Source: Bradyrhizobium diazoefficiens | GTDB lineage: Bacteria > Pseudomonadota > Alphaproteobacteria > Rhizobiales > Xanthobacteraceae | Assembly (NCBI RefSeq): GCF_018129965.1 | Contig: NZ_JAFCKW010000010.1 | Location: 105,515 to 169,514 of the forward strand | Direction: 5' to 3' | DNA: 64,000 bases | Shown here: piece after piece, positions 37,125 to 46,319 of the stretch | How positions within the stretch are numbered: the first letter of the stretch is position 1 | Layout: each line of letters starts with the position of its first letter | The notes under the pieces: generated by a model | Databases searched by the model: none | What the model was told of the DNA's origin: nothing | What the model saw: only the letters and a program-made list of their open reading frames with translations | Made by a program: the position numbers and the translations under genes

Positions 37125-37225
37125 TGATGCCCGGCTTGACCGGGGCGTCCAGGACACTGCGGCCCATCGATCAATCACTTCCGTCTCGGAGTACTGGGTC
37201 GCCCGGTCAAGCCGGGCGACGACGC
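37125..37225. repeat. dyad intergenic repeat
   Basis: CCCGGCTTGACCGGGGCG (37131-37148) is inverted as CGCCCGGTCAAGCCGGG (37201-37217), a second repeat type between the ends of fliP and a convergent small gene. Confidence 0.8.
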
Positions 37226-37265
37226 CGAATGTGCAACTCAAATCGTTTGACGTAGGATACCCGCC

Positions 37266-37502
37266 CTACCCCTTCAAATCATACTGCTTGCTGAGGTGAT
37301 CACCGATCTGCACCAGCATGGCGACGCTTTCGGGAAAGCCCGGCTTGTTCCGCATTGCCTGGTCGGCATCGGCGCGAAATTCCCAGCTTTCGCCGTCGCG
37401 GACGATCGAGATGACGAGGCCATCGGCTCCGTCCGCATGGACCTTCAATTCGGCCCGCGCCATCGCGATGAGTTCGGCTTCGGTCTTGGCAGGCTTGGTC
37501 AT
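37266..37502 (-). CDS. small hypothetical protein, 78 residues
   Basis: A 78-residue soluble protein: a helix (TEAELIAMARAELKVH), two strands (GLVISIVRDGESWEFRAD) and a final helix (AMLVQIGDHLSKQYDLKG). No family recognised. It is not obviously flagellar despite its place between fliP and the large TPR gene. Confidence 0.65.
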   Translation of the reverse strand: MTKPAKTEAELIAMARAELKVHADGADGLVISIVRDGESWEFRADADQAMRNKPGFPESVAMLVQIGDHLSKQYDLKG

Positions 37503-37583
37503 GACAACGCTCTCCCGGCATGAAGGGGGACAGGTTGCCGCCTGGCGCGGCGCCTGTCGAGAGGCCCAGAAGTAGCAGGGTTC

Positions 37584-40500
37584 CTAACGCGTCATCTTGA
37601 TCTGGCGCACGACGGGGATCGTCGGCAGCGAGCCGGTGTGGTCGGGCTCTTCCTTGGCCTGCGGCGAGCCCGGTGCGCGGGCGGTGGCGTCGGGGAAGCG
37701 CTGCTTCATCTCGCGCAGGAAGCCGTCGAGCGTATCGACGCTGGCGGCAAGCTTGGCGATCTCGGCGAATTCGGCGCTCGAGGATGCTGCCGGCTTGCTG
37801 GCGATGTCGAAGGCCATGCGGTCGGCGCTCTCGCTCATCAGCGGCGCGTATTTCTCGCGGAAGCGCGACAGGCCGATCGAATCGTCCGCGAGCGCATAGC
37901 CGACGGCGGCGCGAATGATGTCGCTCTTCTCCACCGCGTTGAGCGGCTTGAAGTCGCGGAACCGCTCACCGTAATAGAGCTCGATCTGCTCGGCGGATTC
38001 GCGCCAGCGCCGCGCTGCCCAGAAGATGTCTGAGCGCAGGCGGAGCACCTCGCGCCCGGAGACGTTGGAGACGATGTCGAGCGCGAGGTCATGACGGCCG
38101 ACGTCGCTCTGCGCCCGTGCCTCCAGCAGCAGCCGCTGCTGCCGCAATTCGCCGGAGAGATCGCTGATGCGGCTCGCGCGCAGCGCGGCGATCGCCTTGT
38201 CTGGCTTGCGGTTGGCAAGATAGATCATCGACAGGCGCGCGGCGACCTGGGCGCGGGCGGCGCCTTCGAGGCGGTGGTCGACCTGATACTGCAGCAGCTC
38301 TGCAGCCTGGTCGAGCAGGTCGATCGAGGCGAGACGGTCGGCCAGACGGCGGATCAGTTCGTCGCCGCGCCGGCCGATCGGCGTCAGTTCGCGGAACTCG
38401 TAGAACATCCCGAGCGCCTCGACCTCCGGCAGGTCGTCGCCCTTGGGGCCCAGGAATATCTGGGTGAAAAGATCGGAGGCGAGGTCCTGCGCCTGGCGCG
38501 AGGCCTCGGCGTTCGGCTGCAGCCTCGTCGCGGTGCGCGCCGCCATGAGCGCGTCGCGGTAGCGCCCGTTCTCCGCATACATCTGCGACAGCAACTGGAG
38601 CGTCTTGACCTCGATCGAGTCGCCGCGCCAGATCACCGACAGCGTCTCGAGCTCGCGCAGCGCGTCTTCCTTGCTGATCTCGTCGCGCTTCTGCCGCAGC
38701 GCGACCTCGAGCTGCTTGGCTTCCGCGGCGGCCAGCCGGTCATTCGAGGCGACCGCGAACCTGTAGTCGTCGAGCGCGTCCTTGTCGTGACCGAGCGCCT
38801 CGGCGAGCCGGCCGCGCAGCACGGCGAAGCCCGGCGCCGCCTCGGGCGACACGCCGACCACCTCGATCTCGCCGCGGCGCTTGGAGGCGCCGGCATAGTC
38901 CTTGACCTCGAGCGAGGCCCGCATCGCCTCCATCGTCACGATACGCTGGATGTCGAGCGGCAACGAGGCGATGGCGAATTCGACGTTCTTGAACTTCTCG
39001 CGCGCATCGGCCCATTTGCCCTGCCGCGCATAGGCGAGCGCCTTCCAGAGCTGGGAATCGTGACTGTTGCCGATCACGGGATTAGCGAGATCCTTGAGCC
39101 CCTGCGCCGGCCGTCCGGTCAGGATACTCGCGATCGCATGCATGATCAGTGCGCCGCTCTCTTCCTTGTTGAGGGGGTCGCTCAGCATCAGGTCGGTCAC
39201 GGCCTTGGCTTCGTGATACATGGCGCGCGACATGTAGAACTGCGCGAGGTCGAGCCGAGGCAGCGAGCGCTGCGCCGGCTCGACGGCGGCGATCGCCGTG
39301 ATCAGCTCGCTCAGCCGCGCCACGAAGTTTTCGGACTGGCCCTTGCGCCAGCCTTCGGGGTCGAAGATCGGCCGCACCGCGGTCGGGGCGCGGTCGGCGG
39401 ACATGTCGACCGGCGACAGCGTCAGACCGCCCTTCTTGCCGAGAATGACCTTGTCGGCGCCGACCTCGACGCCGACCTCGTCGGAATTGGGCCGGATCGC
39501 GATGCCGTGCGCGGATTCCAGCAGCGAGAGATCGACGAGGTCCTGCCGCTTGATGAAGCCTCGAACCGGCCGCTGCGCGGTGACCACATAAAGCGTGTCG
39601 CCGGCGTCGGGGTCGGTCAGGGTGTGCAACTGGCCAGGATTGGCGAAGGGGATCGCGATAGTGGCGAGCGCGGGATCGGTGATGTTGCGCGACATCATCA
39701 GAGGCAGCGGCGTCGCCTGGATCTTGTCGGCGAGCGTCAGCAGCCAGTTGGTTTCCCGGCCGACCTCCTCACTGGTCAGGGAGTAGACCAGCGGACGGGT
39801 GAGACGGATGCGGACCGCCTGCCCCTTGTCGAGCGGCATGCGGCTGACCTCGCCGATCATCGCGCCGCCCCGGGTGCGGATCGCCTCGACGTCGATCGGC
39901 TTCGGGGAGTCGAACACCAGCCACACCGTATCGCCGCGGCGGAATGCTGCCGCGGGCGTTGCGACCTGAAGCGGGAACGTGACGCGCAGGCCGTCGCTGT
40001 CGCGGCGCGCATCGACGCTGGCAACGGGAGGCTGCGTCGCGGCCGGCGACTCGGCGGGCGCGGCCTTGACGGACTCCGTGGCCGCTTCCTTCGGCGCGAC
40101 CTTGACCGGCTCCGGCGCCGATTCTTTCACGGCCTCCTTCATCATTTCCTTGGGCGCTTCCACGGCAGGCGGAGCTTCGGCCGCGGGAACCGACATCGGC
40201 TTGGGTTGTTCCTTGGCTGCGTCCTTGGCTGCTTCGACGGGCGGCATCGTGGCGGGAGCTTCCGCCTTCATCTCGGGCTTGGTATCAGGCTTGGCGTCGG
40301 GCTTGACGTCGATCTTGGCTTCGCGGGCGATCGCCTCCGAGGTCGGCGGCGCAATCTCGCGCTGGACCGCCTTCGGGTTCTCGGCCGCCGGCTTGGCCGC
40401 CGAGGGTGCGCGGCCTTGCGGTGCAGCTGGTTTGGCCTGCGCGATCGCCGCCTCCGGCGTTGCGGCGGTCTTGCCCTTGTCCGGCTGGAAGGAGATGTCG

Positions 40501-41327
40501 ACGACGTAGTTCTTCTCGTCGCGGAAGGAGTGCACGTCGGAATCGCCGATCAGCGCGATTTCGACGCTGGTCTGGTCGACGTCGCCCTTCTGCTTGATCG
40601 AGGCGACGTTCGGGGGAGCTGCAACGACGGCGTCCGCCAGATCGAAATTGAGGTTGGCGTTGAAGGCCAGCGTGAGCTTCTGCTCGTTGAGCACGGAGGA
40701 CACGCCAACGCCGTCCGGCATCTCGAACACGAAGCGCACGAAGGTCGGCTGCACCGAGGCGCGGACGCGGATCTGCGGACGCTTCTTGGCCTCGGCCGCG
40801 GCGCGCTGTGCGCGCAGCGCCCGCTCGGCGACGCGCGCACGTTCGGCGAGTTCCTTGACCACGTCCATCGGCAGGCTCGGCGGCGGTCCCTTCCAGCCGT
40901 CCGGCAACAGATCGATGAAAGTGCGCTCACCGGCATTCATCGTGTTGACGGTAACGCGTCGCGCCAGCGACAGGCGGATGGCGCCGCCGTCGGGATCGCG
41001 CCGGGCGGAGTTGACGTAGTCGGGCGCGCCTTCCGGAACGCGGTCGACGGGAACGTCGACCGGCCGGTCGAAGCGGATGATGAGAATGGAGCCGGCCGTC
41101 GTCACCTCGGAGGGAACGTCTTCGCCGAGCTTGATGACCAGACGGGCAAAGCCGCCGCCGGCCGAGAAAGTCGCCTCGCCACGGACCGCATCGGCGGCAC
41201 GGGCGGGTGCACCGACACAGGTCAGCAGGCAGACCGCCAGCAGGGATACCGTGCGGACATGGCGCGACAGCCCCCGCGCCAAGGCGCTGGCTCGCGACAC
41301 AAATCCAGCGGCAGCCTTCTGCGCCAT
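37584..41327 (-). CDS. large secreted TPR protein of the fliL-motE operon
   Basis: A 1247-residue protein with a signal peptide (SLLAVCLLTCVGAPARA). Residues about 60-300 have AMIN-like beta regions (FARLVIKLGEDVPSEVTTAG; RPQIRVRASVQPTFVRFVFE), about 310-460 are a Lys/Pro/Ala linker, 470-640 hold another beta domain, and the rest is helical repeat (TPR-like) to the C-terminus. The ATG at 41327 has GGAAGAA upstream. It lies directly behind motE, so a MotC-like or motility role in the periplasm is suggested, not shown. Confidence 0.8.
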   Translation of the reverse strand: MAQKAAAGFVSRASALARGLSRHVRTVSLLAVCLLTCVGAPARAADAVRGEATFSAGGGFARLVIKLGEDVPSEVTTAGSILIIRFDRPVDVPVDRVPEGAPDYVNSARRDPDGGAIRLSLARRVTVNTMNAGERTFIDLLPDGWKGPPPSLPMDVVKELAERARVAERALRAQRAAAEAKKRPQIRVRASVQPTFVRFVFEMPDGVGVSSVLNEQKLTLAFNANLNFDLADAVVAAPPNVASIKQKGDVDQTSVEIALIGDSDVHSFRDEKNYVVDISFQPDKGKTAATPEAAIAQAKPAAPQGRAPSAAKPAAENPKAVQREIAPPTSEAIAREAKIDVKPDAKPDTKPEMKAEAPATMPPVEAAKDAAKEQPKPMSVPAAEAPPAVEAPKEMMKEAVKESAPEPVKVAPKEAATESVKAAPAESPAATQPPVASVDARRDSDGLRVTFPLQVATPAAAFRRGDTVWLVFDSPKPIDVEAIRTRGGAMIGEVSRMPLDKGQAVRIRLTRPLVYSLTSEEVGRETNWLLTLADKIQATPLPLMMSRNITDPALATIAIPFANPGQLHTLTDPDAGDTLYVVTAQRPVRGFIKRQDLVDLSLLESAHGIAIRPNSDEVGVEVGADKVILGKKGGLTLSPVDMSADRAPTAVRPIFDPEGWRKGQSENFVARLSELITAIAAVEPAQRSLPRLDLAQFYMSRAMYHEAKAVTDLMLSDPLNKEESGALIMHAIASILTGRPAQGLKDLANPVIGNSHDSQLWKALAYARQGKWADAREKFKNVEFAIASLPLDIQRIVTMEAMRASLEVKDYAGASKRRGEIEVVGVSPEAAPGFAVLRGRLAEALGHDKDALDDYRFAVASNDRLAAAEAKQLEVALRQKRDEISKEDALRELETLSVIWRGDSIEVKTLQLLSQMYAENGRYRDALMAARTATRLQPNAEASRQAQDLASDLFTQIFLGPKGDDLPEVEALGMFYEFRELTPIGRRGDELIRRLADRLASIDLLDQAAELLQYQVDHRLEGAARAQVAARLSMIYLANRKPDKAIAALRASRISDLSGELRQQRLLLEARAQSDVGRHDLALDIVSNVSGREVLRLRSDIFWAARRWRESAEQIELYYGERFRDFKPLNAVEKSDIIRAAVGYALADDSIGLSRFREKYAPLMSESADRMAFDIASKPAASSSAEFAEIAKLAASVDTLDGFLREMKQRFPDATARAPGSPQAKEEPDHTGSLPTIPVVRQIKMTR

Positions 41328-41429
41328 TGGCGGCATTTCTTCCGGTTCGACGGTCCATGCCGGCACTGGCGCCGGCCCGTTCCGTCAATTGTAGGTTTCG
41401 CCAATTAAGGGCTTCTTAAGTATGAGCCA

Positions 41430-42185
41430 TCAATTCGGCTTTTGCGTCGGCTTGCCGTCGATCTTGGGCAGATCGCCGGCCGCAGCCGACTGATCGCCGC
41501 CGCCATTGGCGCGGCGGGCCATTTCGACGGTCAGCCGCTCGGCAGCTTCCGGCGACATCAGGCCCAGGATGTCCGACATCTTGCGCGGTGCGATCGCGGA
41601 GGCGATCTCGAACAGAACGCCCATCTCGAGCCGGTCGAACACCCGTGCGGCGTCTTTGGGCTTCATGCCTTCATACATGGTCACAAGGCCCTTCATTCGC
41701 TGGGCTTCGGCGGCCTTCTGGTCGGCCTGGGTCGCGGAGATACGGGATTCCACCGCCTTCATCTCCTCGACCTTGTTCTCGATGCGCTTCTCGGCCGATT
41801 TGAGCAGGCTCTCGCGAATGTCGATCTCGCGCTGGCGGGACTCGATCTCCTGGCGACGGGCCTGCAGGCGCTCCAGGATCGCGCGCTCCTCCGGGGAGAT
41901 CTGCGGCTCGTCGATCTTGATCGGCGTGCCCCCCTCCATCTTGGTCTCGGGGGCCGCAGGCTTCGGCGCCTCCTTCGGCGCGCCATGGGTCGAGCCGGTG
42001 ATGTCCTGGTCTTCCCGACCCGGAAAGTTCAGATTCTCCTGCGCCCAGGATTTTTTGACCTGGTTCGGCTGGTAATCGAAGACATAGCCGCCGTTGATCA
42101 CCAGGCCCGCGACCTTGAGCGTGGCGAGGCCAGTCACGGCGACCAGAACGACCGGGATGACGCGGATGTTACGAAAGGACTTCAT
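41430..42185 (-). CDS. MotE-like flagellar protein (MgtE-N-like domain)
   Basis: A 251-residue protein with one N-terminal membrane anchor (VIPVVLVAVTGLATLKVAGL), a long coiled coil (EERAILERLQARRQEIESRQ onward) and a C-terminal MgtE-N-like domain (YEGMKPKDAARVFDRLEMGV LFEIASAIAPRKMSDIL). This is the architecture of rhizobial MotE, a periplasmic chaperone for the motility protein MotC. Gene order fliL-fliM-DUF6468-motE supports it. Confidence 0.87.
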   Translation of the reverse strand: MKSFRNIRVIPVVLVAVTGLATLKVAGLVINGGYVFDYQPNQVKKSWAQENLNFPGREDQDITGSTHGAPKEAPKPAAPETKMEGGTPIKIDEPQISPEERAILERLQARRQEIESRQREIDIRESLLKSAEKRIENKVEEMKAVESRISATQADQKAAEAQRMKGLVTMYEGMKPKDAARVFDRLEMGVLFEIASAIAPRKMSDILGLMSPEAAERLTVEMARRANGGGDQSAAAGDLPKIDGKPTQKPN

Positions 42186-42194
42186 ACCCTGACT

Positions 42195-42641
42195 TTATGC
42201 GGCGATGCCGTTGGATCTTCGTCGCTCGGAGAAGGCTTCGGCCGCGGCCGCCACCGCCTTCGCCGACGAAGGCTTGGTCGCCGGCGCAGCAACCGTTTCC
42301 GGGCTGGTCATGGGACGCGCGGCAATCGCGATTTTGGACAGGCGCCGCACCACGTTGTCGGCCTCGCCGAGCTGCTTGTAGAGCTGGTCCGACATCTGGG
42401 TCGCCGCCGCAAGCTGGCTGCCGAGGTTCTCGTTGACGTCGCGCACGGCGAGCTTGAGGCCGCCGATCGCGCGCTCGGCGATCTCGGTCGCAGTGATGAG
42501 TTCGCCGATCACCGCCTTCAGCGAATGCTCGTCCGCCTTCAGCCGCGTCAGACGCTTGTTGAGCATGACGCAATAGACGATGGTCAGCATCAGCAGGATA
42601 GCCACCAGCGTTTCGATCGCCATTCCTAGGGAGTGGTTCAT
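42195..42641 (-). CDS. DUF6468-type membrane-anchored flagellar-operon protein
   Basis: A 148-residue protein: one N-terminal helix in the membrane (ETLVAILLMLTIVYCVML), a coiled-coil region (LKADEHSLKAVIGELITATE to GSQLAAATQMSDQLYKQLGE), and an Ala/Pro tail. I recall it as DUF6468, regularly found between fliM and motE. It overlaps fliM by 4 bases, so the two are coupled. Its role in motor assembly is unknown. Confidence 0.8.
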   Translation of the reverse strand: MNHSLGMAIETLVAILLMLTIVYCVMLNKRLTRLKADEHSLKAVIGELITATEIAERAIGGLKLAVRDVNENLGSQLAAATQMSDQLYKQLGEADNVVRRLSKIAIAARPMTSPETVAAPATKPSSAKAVAAAAEAFSERRRSNGIAA

Positions 42642-43840
42642 GGGGCCTCCATCATCTTGTTCTGCTCATCGACCTTCTCGAACATCGCAAGTGTCGTACT
42701 TGGCTTGCGCAAGGGTTTCGTCACCCGGATGGCGACGCGGTCGCCGACCCGGCCCATCCGCCCCTCCGTCAGGGTGACGTCGCCGCAGCGCACGGTCACG
42801 TTGGCATCGGCGCGCATGTCGAGCGGCAGGGTGTCGCCGACCTTGAGCCGCATCAGCTGCTTGAGCGGAATGTCGGCCTCGTAGAGCACGGCATCGACGG
42901 CGATCTCGGCCTGGTTGATCTCGGTGGCGAAGTGGCCTTCCCAGACCGTGTCGCGGCCGAACTTCTCGCCCATGAACATCTGGAGCAGCACGCCCCGGAT
43001 CGGCTCGATGGTCGCGTAAGGCAGCAGCAGTTCGATGTTGCCGCCGCGATCTTCCATGTCGATGCGCAGGCGCACCAGGATGGCGGCGTTGGCGGGACGG
43101 CTGATCGCGGCGAAACGCGGATTGGTCTCGAGCCGGTCGATCGTGAAGGTCACCGGCGACAGCGGCCGGAACGCCTGTTCGGCATCGGCTAGCACCACCT
43201 CGACCAGCCGCTTCACCAGTTCGGTCTCGATCGTGGTGTAGGGCCGGCCTTCGATACGGAGCTGGCTCGCGCCGCGGCGGCCGCCGAGCAGCACGTCGAT
43301 CATCGAATAGATCAGGCTGGAGTCGACCATCGCCATGCCGAAATTGTCCCACTCCTCGGCTTTGAACACCGTGAGCACGGCCGGCAGTGCGATCGAATTC
43401 ATGTAGTCGCCGAAGCGCACCGAGGTGATGCGGTCGAGCGAGACTTCGACGTTGTCGGAGGTGAAATTGCGCAGGCTGGTCGTCAAGAGCCGCACCAGGC
43501 GGTCGAAGACGATTTCGAGCATCGGCAGACGCTCGTAGGAAACCATCGCCGAATCGATGATCGCGCGAATGCCGGAATGGTCGTCGAGCGTGACGTCGCC
43601 GACCGTGAAGCCCAGGAGGTTGTCGATCTCCTCCTGCGACAGCACCCGCTCGCCGGAGTTCTTGCCGGTGCCGAGATCGCGGCTGCCGTCCTCGACCATG
43701 GCCGCCCATTGCAGGGCCATGGTCTCGGATAGTTCGTTTTCGGCAGCAGCCTTCGCGGCCTCGGCGGGATCCTCGGAATCGAGCGAGGCCTCCCATTGGG
43801 CGGCAATTGCATCCTGGTCCGGTTGGTCGGTGCCCGCCAT
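42638..43840 (-). CDS. fliM: flagellar motor switch protein FliM
   Basis: A 400-residue switch protein. RVLSQEEIDNLLGFTVGD is the CheY-P-binding-like segment, here after an 80-residue N-terminal extension; the central CheC-like domain contains NSIALPAVLTVFKAEEWDNF, and the C-terminal SpoA domain contains IPLKQLMRLKVGDTLPLDMR. FliM forms the C ring with FliG and FliN. The extension is longer than in enteric FliM (about 330 residues). Confidence 0.95.
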   Translation of the reverse strand: MAGTDQPDQDAIAAQWEASLDSEDPAEAAKAAAENELSETMALQWAAMVEDGSRDLGTGKNSGERVLSQEEIDNLLGFTVGDVTLDDHSGIRAIIDSAMVSYERLPMLEIVFDRLVRLLTTSLRNFTSDNVEVSLDRITSVRFGDYMNSIALPAVLTVFKAEEWDNFGMAMVDSSLIYSMIDVLLGGRRGASQLRIEGRPYTTIETELVKRLVEVVLADAEQAFRPLSPVTFTIDRLETNPRFAAISRPANAAILVRLRIDMEDRGGNIELLLPYATIEPIRGVLLQMFMGEKFGRDTVWEGHFATEINQAEIAVDAVLYEADIPLKQLMRLKVGDTLPLDMRADANVTVRCGDVTLTEGRMGRVGDRVAIRVTKPLRKPSTTLAMFEKVDEQNKMMEAP

Positions 43841-43859
43841 GATCCCTAGCCCGCCCTGC

Positions 43860-44360
43860 TCACTGAATCACGACTTCCTTGAACAGCACCGCGCTGACCT
43901 GGTTCGGCGCGACCGCCAGGTTGACGCGCTTGGTCAGCTCTTCCTTGAGGCGGAAGACGCCGGCGGAGCCGTTGAGGTCGGACGAGCGCAATTCGCGCAC
44001 ATAGGTCTGGAAGATGTCGGTGATGCGCGGCATCGCCGGCTTGACCGCCTCGATCTGCTTCTCTTCCTTCAGCTCCAGCACGACCTTCAGCCTCAGATAT
44101 TGCACGCGCTCACCCGGCGCGCCGGCGAGGTTGACCATGATGTCGGGCACCTCGACGAAGGCCGGCGGCTTCGGCGGATGCGCCGCCTCGGCATGGTGCT
44201 CGTCCTCGCCATGGCGGAAGAACAGGAACCAGGTCGCGGCGCCGCCTCCGAGCAGGACCAGCGCGCCGACGACGATGAGTATCAGCTTGAACTTGCTCTT
44301 CGGGGCAGCGGCTTCCGCGCCTTCGGCGGCTGCGCCGCCTTCCGCTTCATTCTCTGCCAT
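43860..44360 (-). CDS. fliL: flagellar basal-body-associated protein FliL
   Basis: A 166-residue membrane protein. One helix (KLILIVVGALVLLGGGAATW FLF) is followed by a periplasmic domain with VEVPDIMVNLAGAPGERVQY and LRSSDLNGSAGVFRLKEELT KRVN. FliL stabilises stator function. It is the first gene of the fliL-fliM operon, 19 bases before fliM. Confidence 0.95.
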   Translation of the reverse strand: MAENEAEGGAAAEGAEAAAPKSKFKLILIVVGALVLLGGGAATWFLFFRHGEDEHHAEAAHPPKPPAFVEVPDIMVNLAGAPGERVQYLRLKVVLELKEEKQIEAVKPAMPRITDIFQTYVRELRSSDLNGSAGVFRLKEELTKRVNLAVAPNQVSAVLFKEVVIQ

Positions 44361-44743
44361 GGTCGATCAGGCCCGCTCATCTCGTAAGTGTCGGAAGAGC
44401 AAAGCCTCCTGGCAGACAATGACGCGATACAAATGCCCCGGCGCGATGCGCTCCTCTTGCCCGCAAACGCTACGGTAACAATGGTTAACGGAACCTTTCG
44501 ATCGGGCCCGCACTAGGAAAAATCTGCCGGGCAAACATGGCTAACAGAACCTTTCTGCCGCCTTCCGAAGCCCGTCCAAAATCACCAACCAATTGACAAA
44601 AAATAGCTTTCTGACTTGGCACGGCTTTCGCTGAGAGAGGGGCGAGACCGGAGGGTTTGGGAGAACCCGACAGTCTCGTTCACGGGGTCGGCCAAGGCGC
44701 TTGGGAGAGCGAGCTGGCGGATCCCACTCAGGGGAGATTTCCG
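44361..44743. other. divergent promoter region fliL / flgF
   Basis: A 383-base gap. It holds two near-copies of ATGGTTAACGGAACCTTTC (44481-44499) and ATGGCTAACAGAACCTTTC (44537-44555), and a sigma-54-like promoter at 44617-44632 facing flgF. ATGGTTAAC reads TTAACCAT on the minus strand, a CtrA half site facing fliL. No ORF. Confidence 0.65.
44617..44632 (+). promoter_or_regulatory. sigma-54-like promoter of flgF operon
   Basis: TGGCACG-GCTT-TCGCT matches the consensus TGGCACG-N4-TTGCW at all but one fixed position, with the required GG-to-GC distance. It lies 112 bases before the flgF ATG. Flagellar class III genes of Caulobacter use sigma-54. Confidence 0.7.
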
Positions 44744-45505
44744 ATGCAGAACGCGCTTCTGATCGGCTTGTCACGGCAGATGACGTTGGAGCGGCAGATG
44801 GATGTCATCGCCAACAATGTCGCCAATGCCAACACCAACGGCTTCAAGGCCGACCATTCGCTGTTCGAGGAGTTTCTCAACTCGAACGCGCGAGAGGACA
44901 ATTTCATCAGTTCCGACCGCCGGGTCTCCTATGTGCAGGACCGCGGCACCTTCCGCGACGTCGGCCAGGGGCCGCTGGAGGCGACCAACAATCCGCTCGA
45001 CATGGCGATCGACGGCAACGCCTTTTTCGCCGTGCAAGCCAATGGCGCAGAGCGCTACACCCGCGACGGCAAATTCACGCTCAACAGCACCGGCCAGCTC
45101 GTCACCTCCGACGGCAACCTCGTGCTCGGCACCGGCGGCCCGATCACCTTCCAGCCGACCGACCACGACATCAACGTCGCGCCCGACGGCACCGTCACGG
45201 TGATCGAAGGCACGGCCAAGACGGATTCGATCCGCGGCAAGATCCGCATGGCCTCGTTCGACGATCCGGCCAAGCTGACCAAGCTCGGCGCCAACCTCTA
45301 CAGCGCCGGCTCCGCGACCCCGCAGGCCGACGCCAAGTCGAACGTGCGCCAGGGTTACATCGAGAAGTCGAACGTCAATTCGGTCGGCGAGATGAGCCGC
45401 ATGGTCGAAGTCATGCGCAGCTACACCGCGATTTCCAACCTGCTCCAGCAGCAGAGTGACCTCCACAAATCGGCGATCGAGAAACTCGCCGACGTTCCGG
45501 CCTGA
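44744..45505 (+). CDS. flgF: flagellar basal-body rod protein FlgF
   Basis: A 253-residue rod protein. SRQMTLERQMDVIANNVANA is the N-terminal rod signature and SRMVEVMRSYTAISNLLQQQ the C-terminal helix; the middle has the FlgE/F/G-type domain (GNAFFAVQANGAERYTRDGK). GGGGAGATTTCCG precedes the ATG at 44744. First gene of flgF-flgG-flgA-flgH. Confidence 0.97.
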   Translation: MQNALLIGLSRQMTLERQMDVIANNVANANTNGFKADHSLFEEFLNSNAREDNFISSDRRVSYVQDRGTFRDVGQGPLEATNNPLDMAIDGNAFFAVQANGAERYTRDGKFTLNSTGQLVTSDGNLVLGTGGPITFQPTDHDINVAPDGTVTVIEGTAKTDSIRGKIRMASFDDPAKLTKLGANLYSAGSATPQADAKSNVRQGYIEKSNVNSVGEMSRMVEVMRSYTAISNLLQQQSDLHKSAIEKLADVPA

Positions 45506-45520
45506 TGAGGGATCACTGAC

Positions 45521-46309
45521 ATGCAAGCGCTCCACACCGCTGCGACCGGAATGGCGGCCCAGGAACTCAACGTCCAGGTCATCTCCAACAACATCGCCAA
45601 CCTGCGCACCACCGGCTTCAAGAAGCAGACGGCGGCGTTCCAGGACCTGATCTACGAGCACGTTCGCCGCGTCGGCGCGCAGTCGTCGGACCAGGGCACG
45701 ATCCTGCCTGTGGGCGTCGATATCGGCGGCGGCGTCAAGACCGTCGGCACGCCACGTAGCATGACGCAGGGCACGCTGTCCCAGACCGGCAACGATCTCG
45801 ATCTTGCGATCTCGGGCGAAGGCTTCTTCAAGATCCTGATGCCGGACGGCAGCTATCAGTACACCCGCGACGGCACCTTCCAGATGGACAATCAGGGCCG
45901 CGTCGTCACCGCGCAAGGCAACCCGGTGCAACCGACGATGACCATCCCCAACAACGCCTCGGGCCTCACCGTCAGCGAGCAAGGCCAGGTCTCGGTGACG
46001 CTGCCGGGCTCGTCGACCTCGACCATCGTCGGCCAGCTCGGCCTGACCCGTTTCATCAACAAGGCCGGCCTCCAGCCGGTCGGCAACAACCAGTTCACCG
46101 AGACTCCGTCCTCCGGCTCGCCGCAGGACGGCACCGCGAACTCGGAGGGCTACGGCAAGATCACCCAGGGCAGCCTGGAGCAGGCCAACGTCGACGTCGT
46201 CTCGGAGATGAGCGACCTGATCGCCGCACAGCGCGCCTACGAGATGAACGCCAAGGTCATCAGCGCCGCCGACCAGATGATGCAATCGACCACGGCGCTG
46301 TTCCGCTGA
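45521..46309 (+). CDS. flgG: flagellar distal rod protein FlgG
   Basis: A 262-residue protein at its usual length. ALHTAATGMAAQELNVQVIS NNIANLRT is the N-terminal motif, GEGFFKILMPDGSYQYTRDG the core, and SDLIAAQRAYEMNAKVISAA the C-terminal helix. It follows flgF after 15 bases. Confidence 0.98.
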   Translation: MQALHTAATGMAAQELNVQVISNNIANLRTTGFKKQTAAFQDLIYEHVRRVGAQSSDQGTILPVGVDIGGGVKTVGTPRSMTQGTLSQTGNDLDLAISGEGFFKILMPDGSYQYTRDGTFQMDNQGRVVTAQGNPVQPTMTIPNNASGLTVSEQGQVSVTLPGSSTSTIVGQLGLTRFINKAGLQPVGNNQFTETPSSGSPQDGTANSEGYGKITQGSLEQANVDVVSEMSDLIAAQRAYEMNAKVISAADQMMQSTTALFR

Positions 46310-46319
46310 GGTGATGACG

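Noticed and set aside
38091..41408. 1105-codon plus-strand frame opposite the large TPR gene
   Set aside because: The minus-strand frame has a signal peptide, beta regions and helical repeats; the plus frame is its complement.
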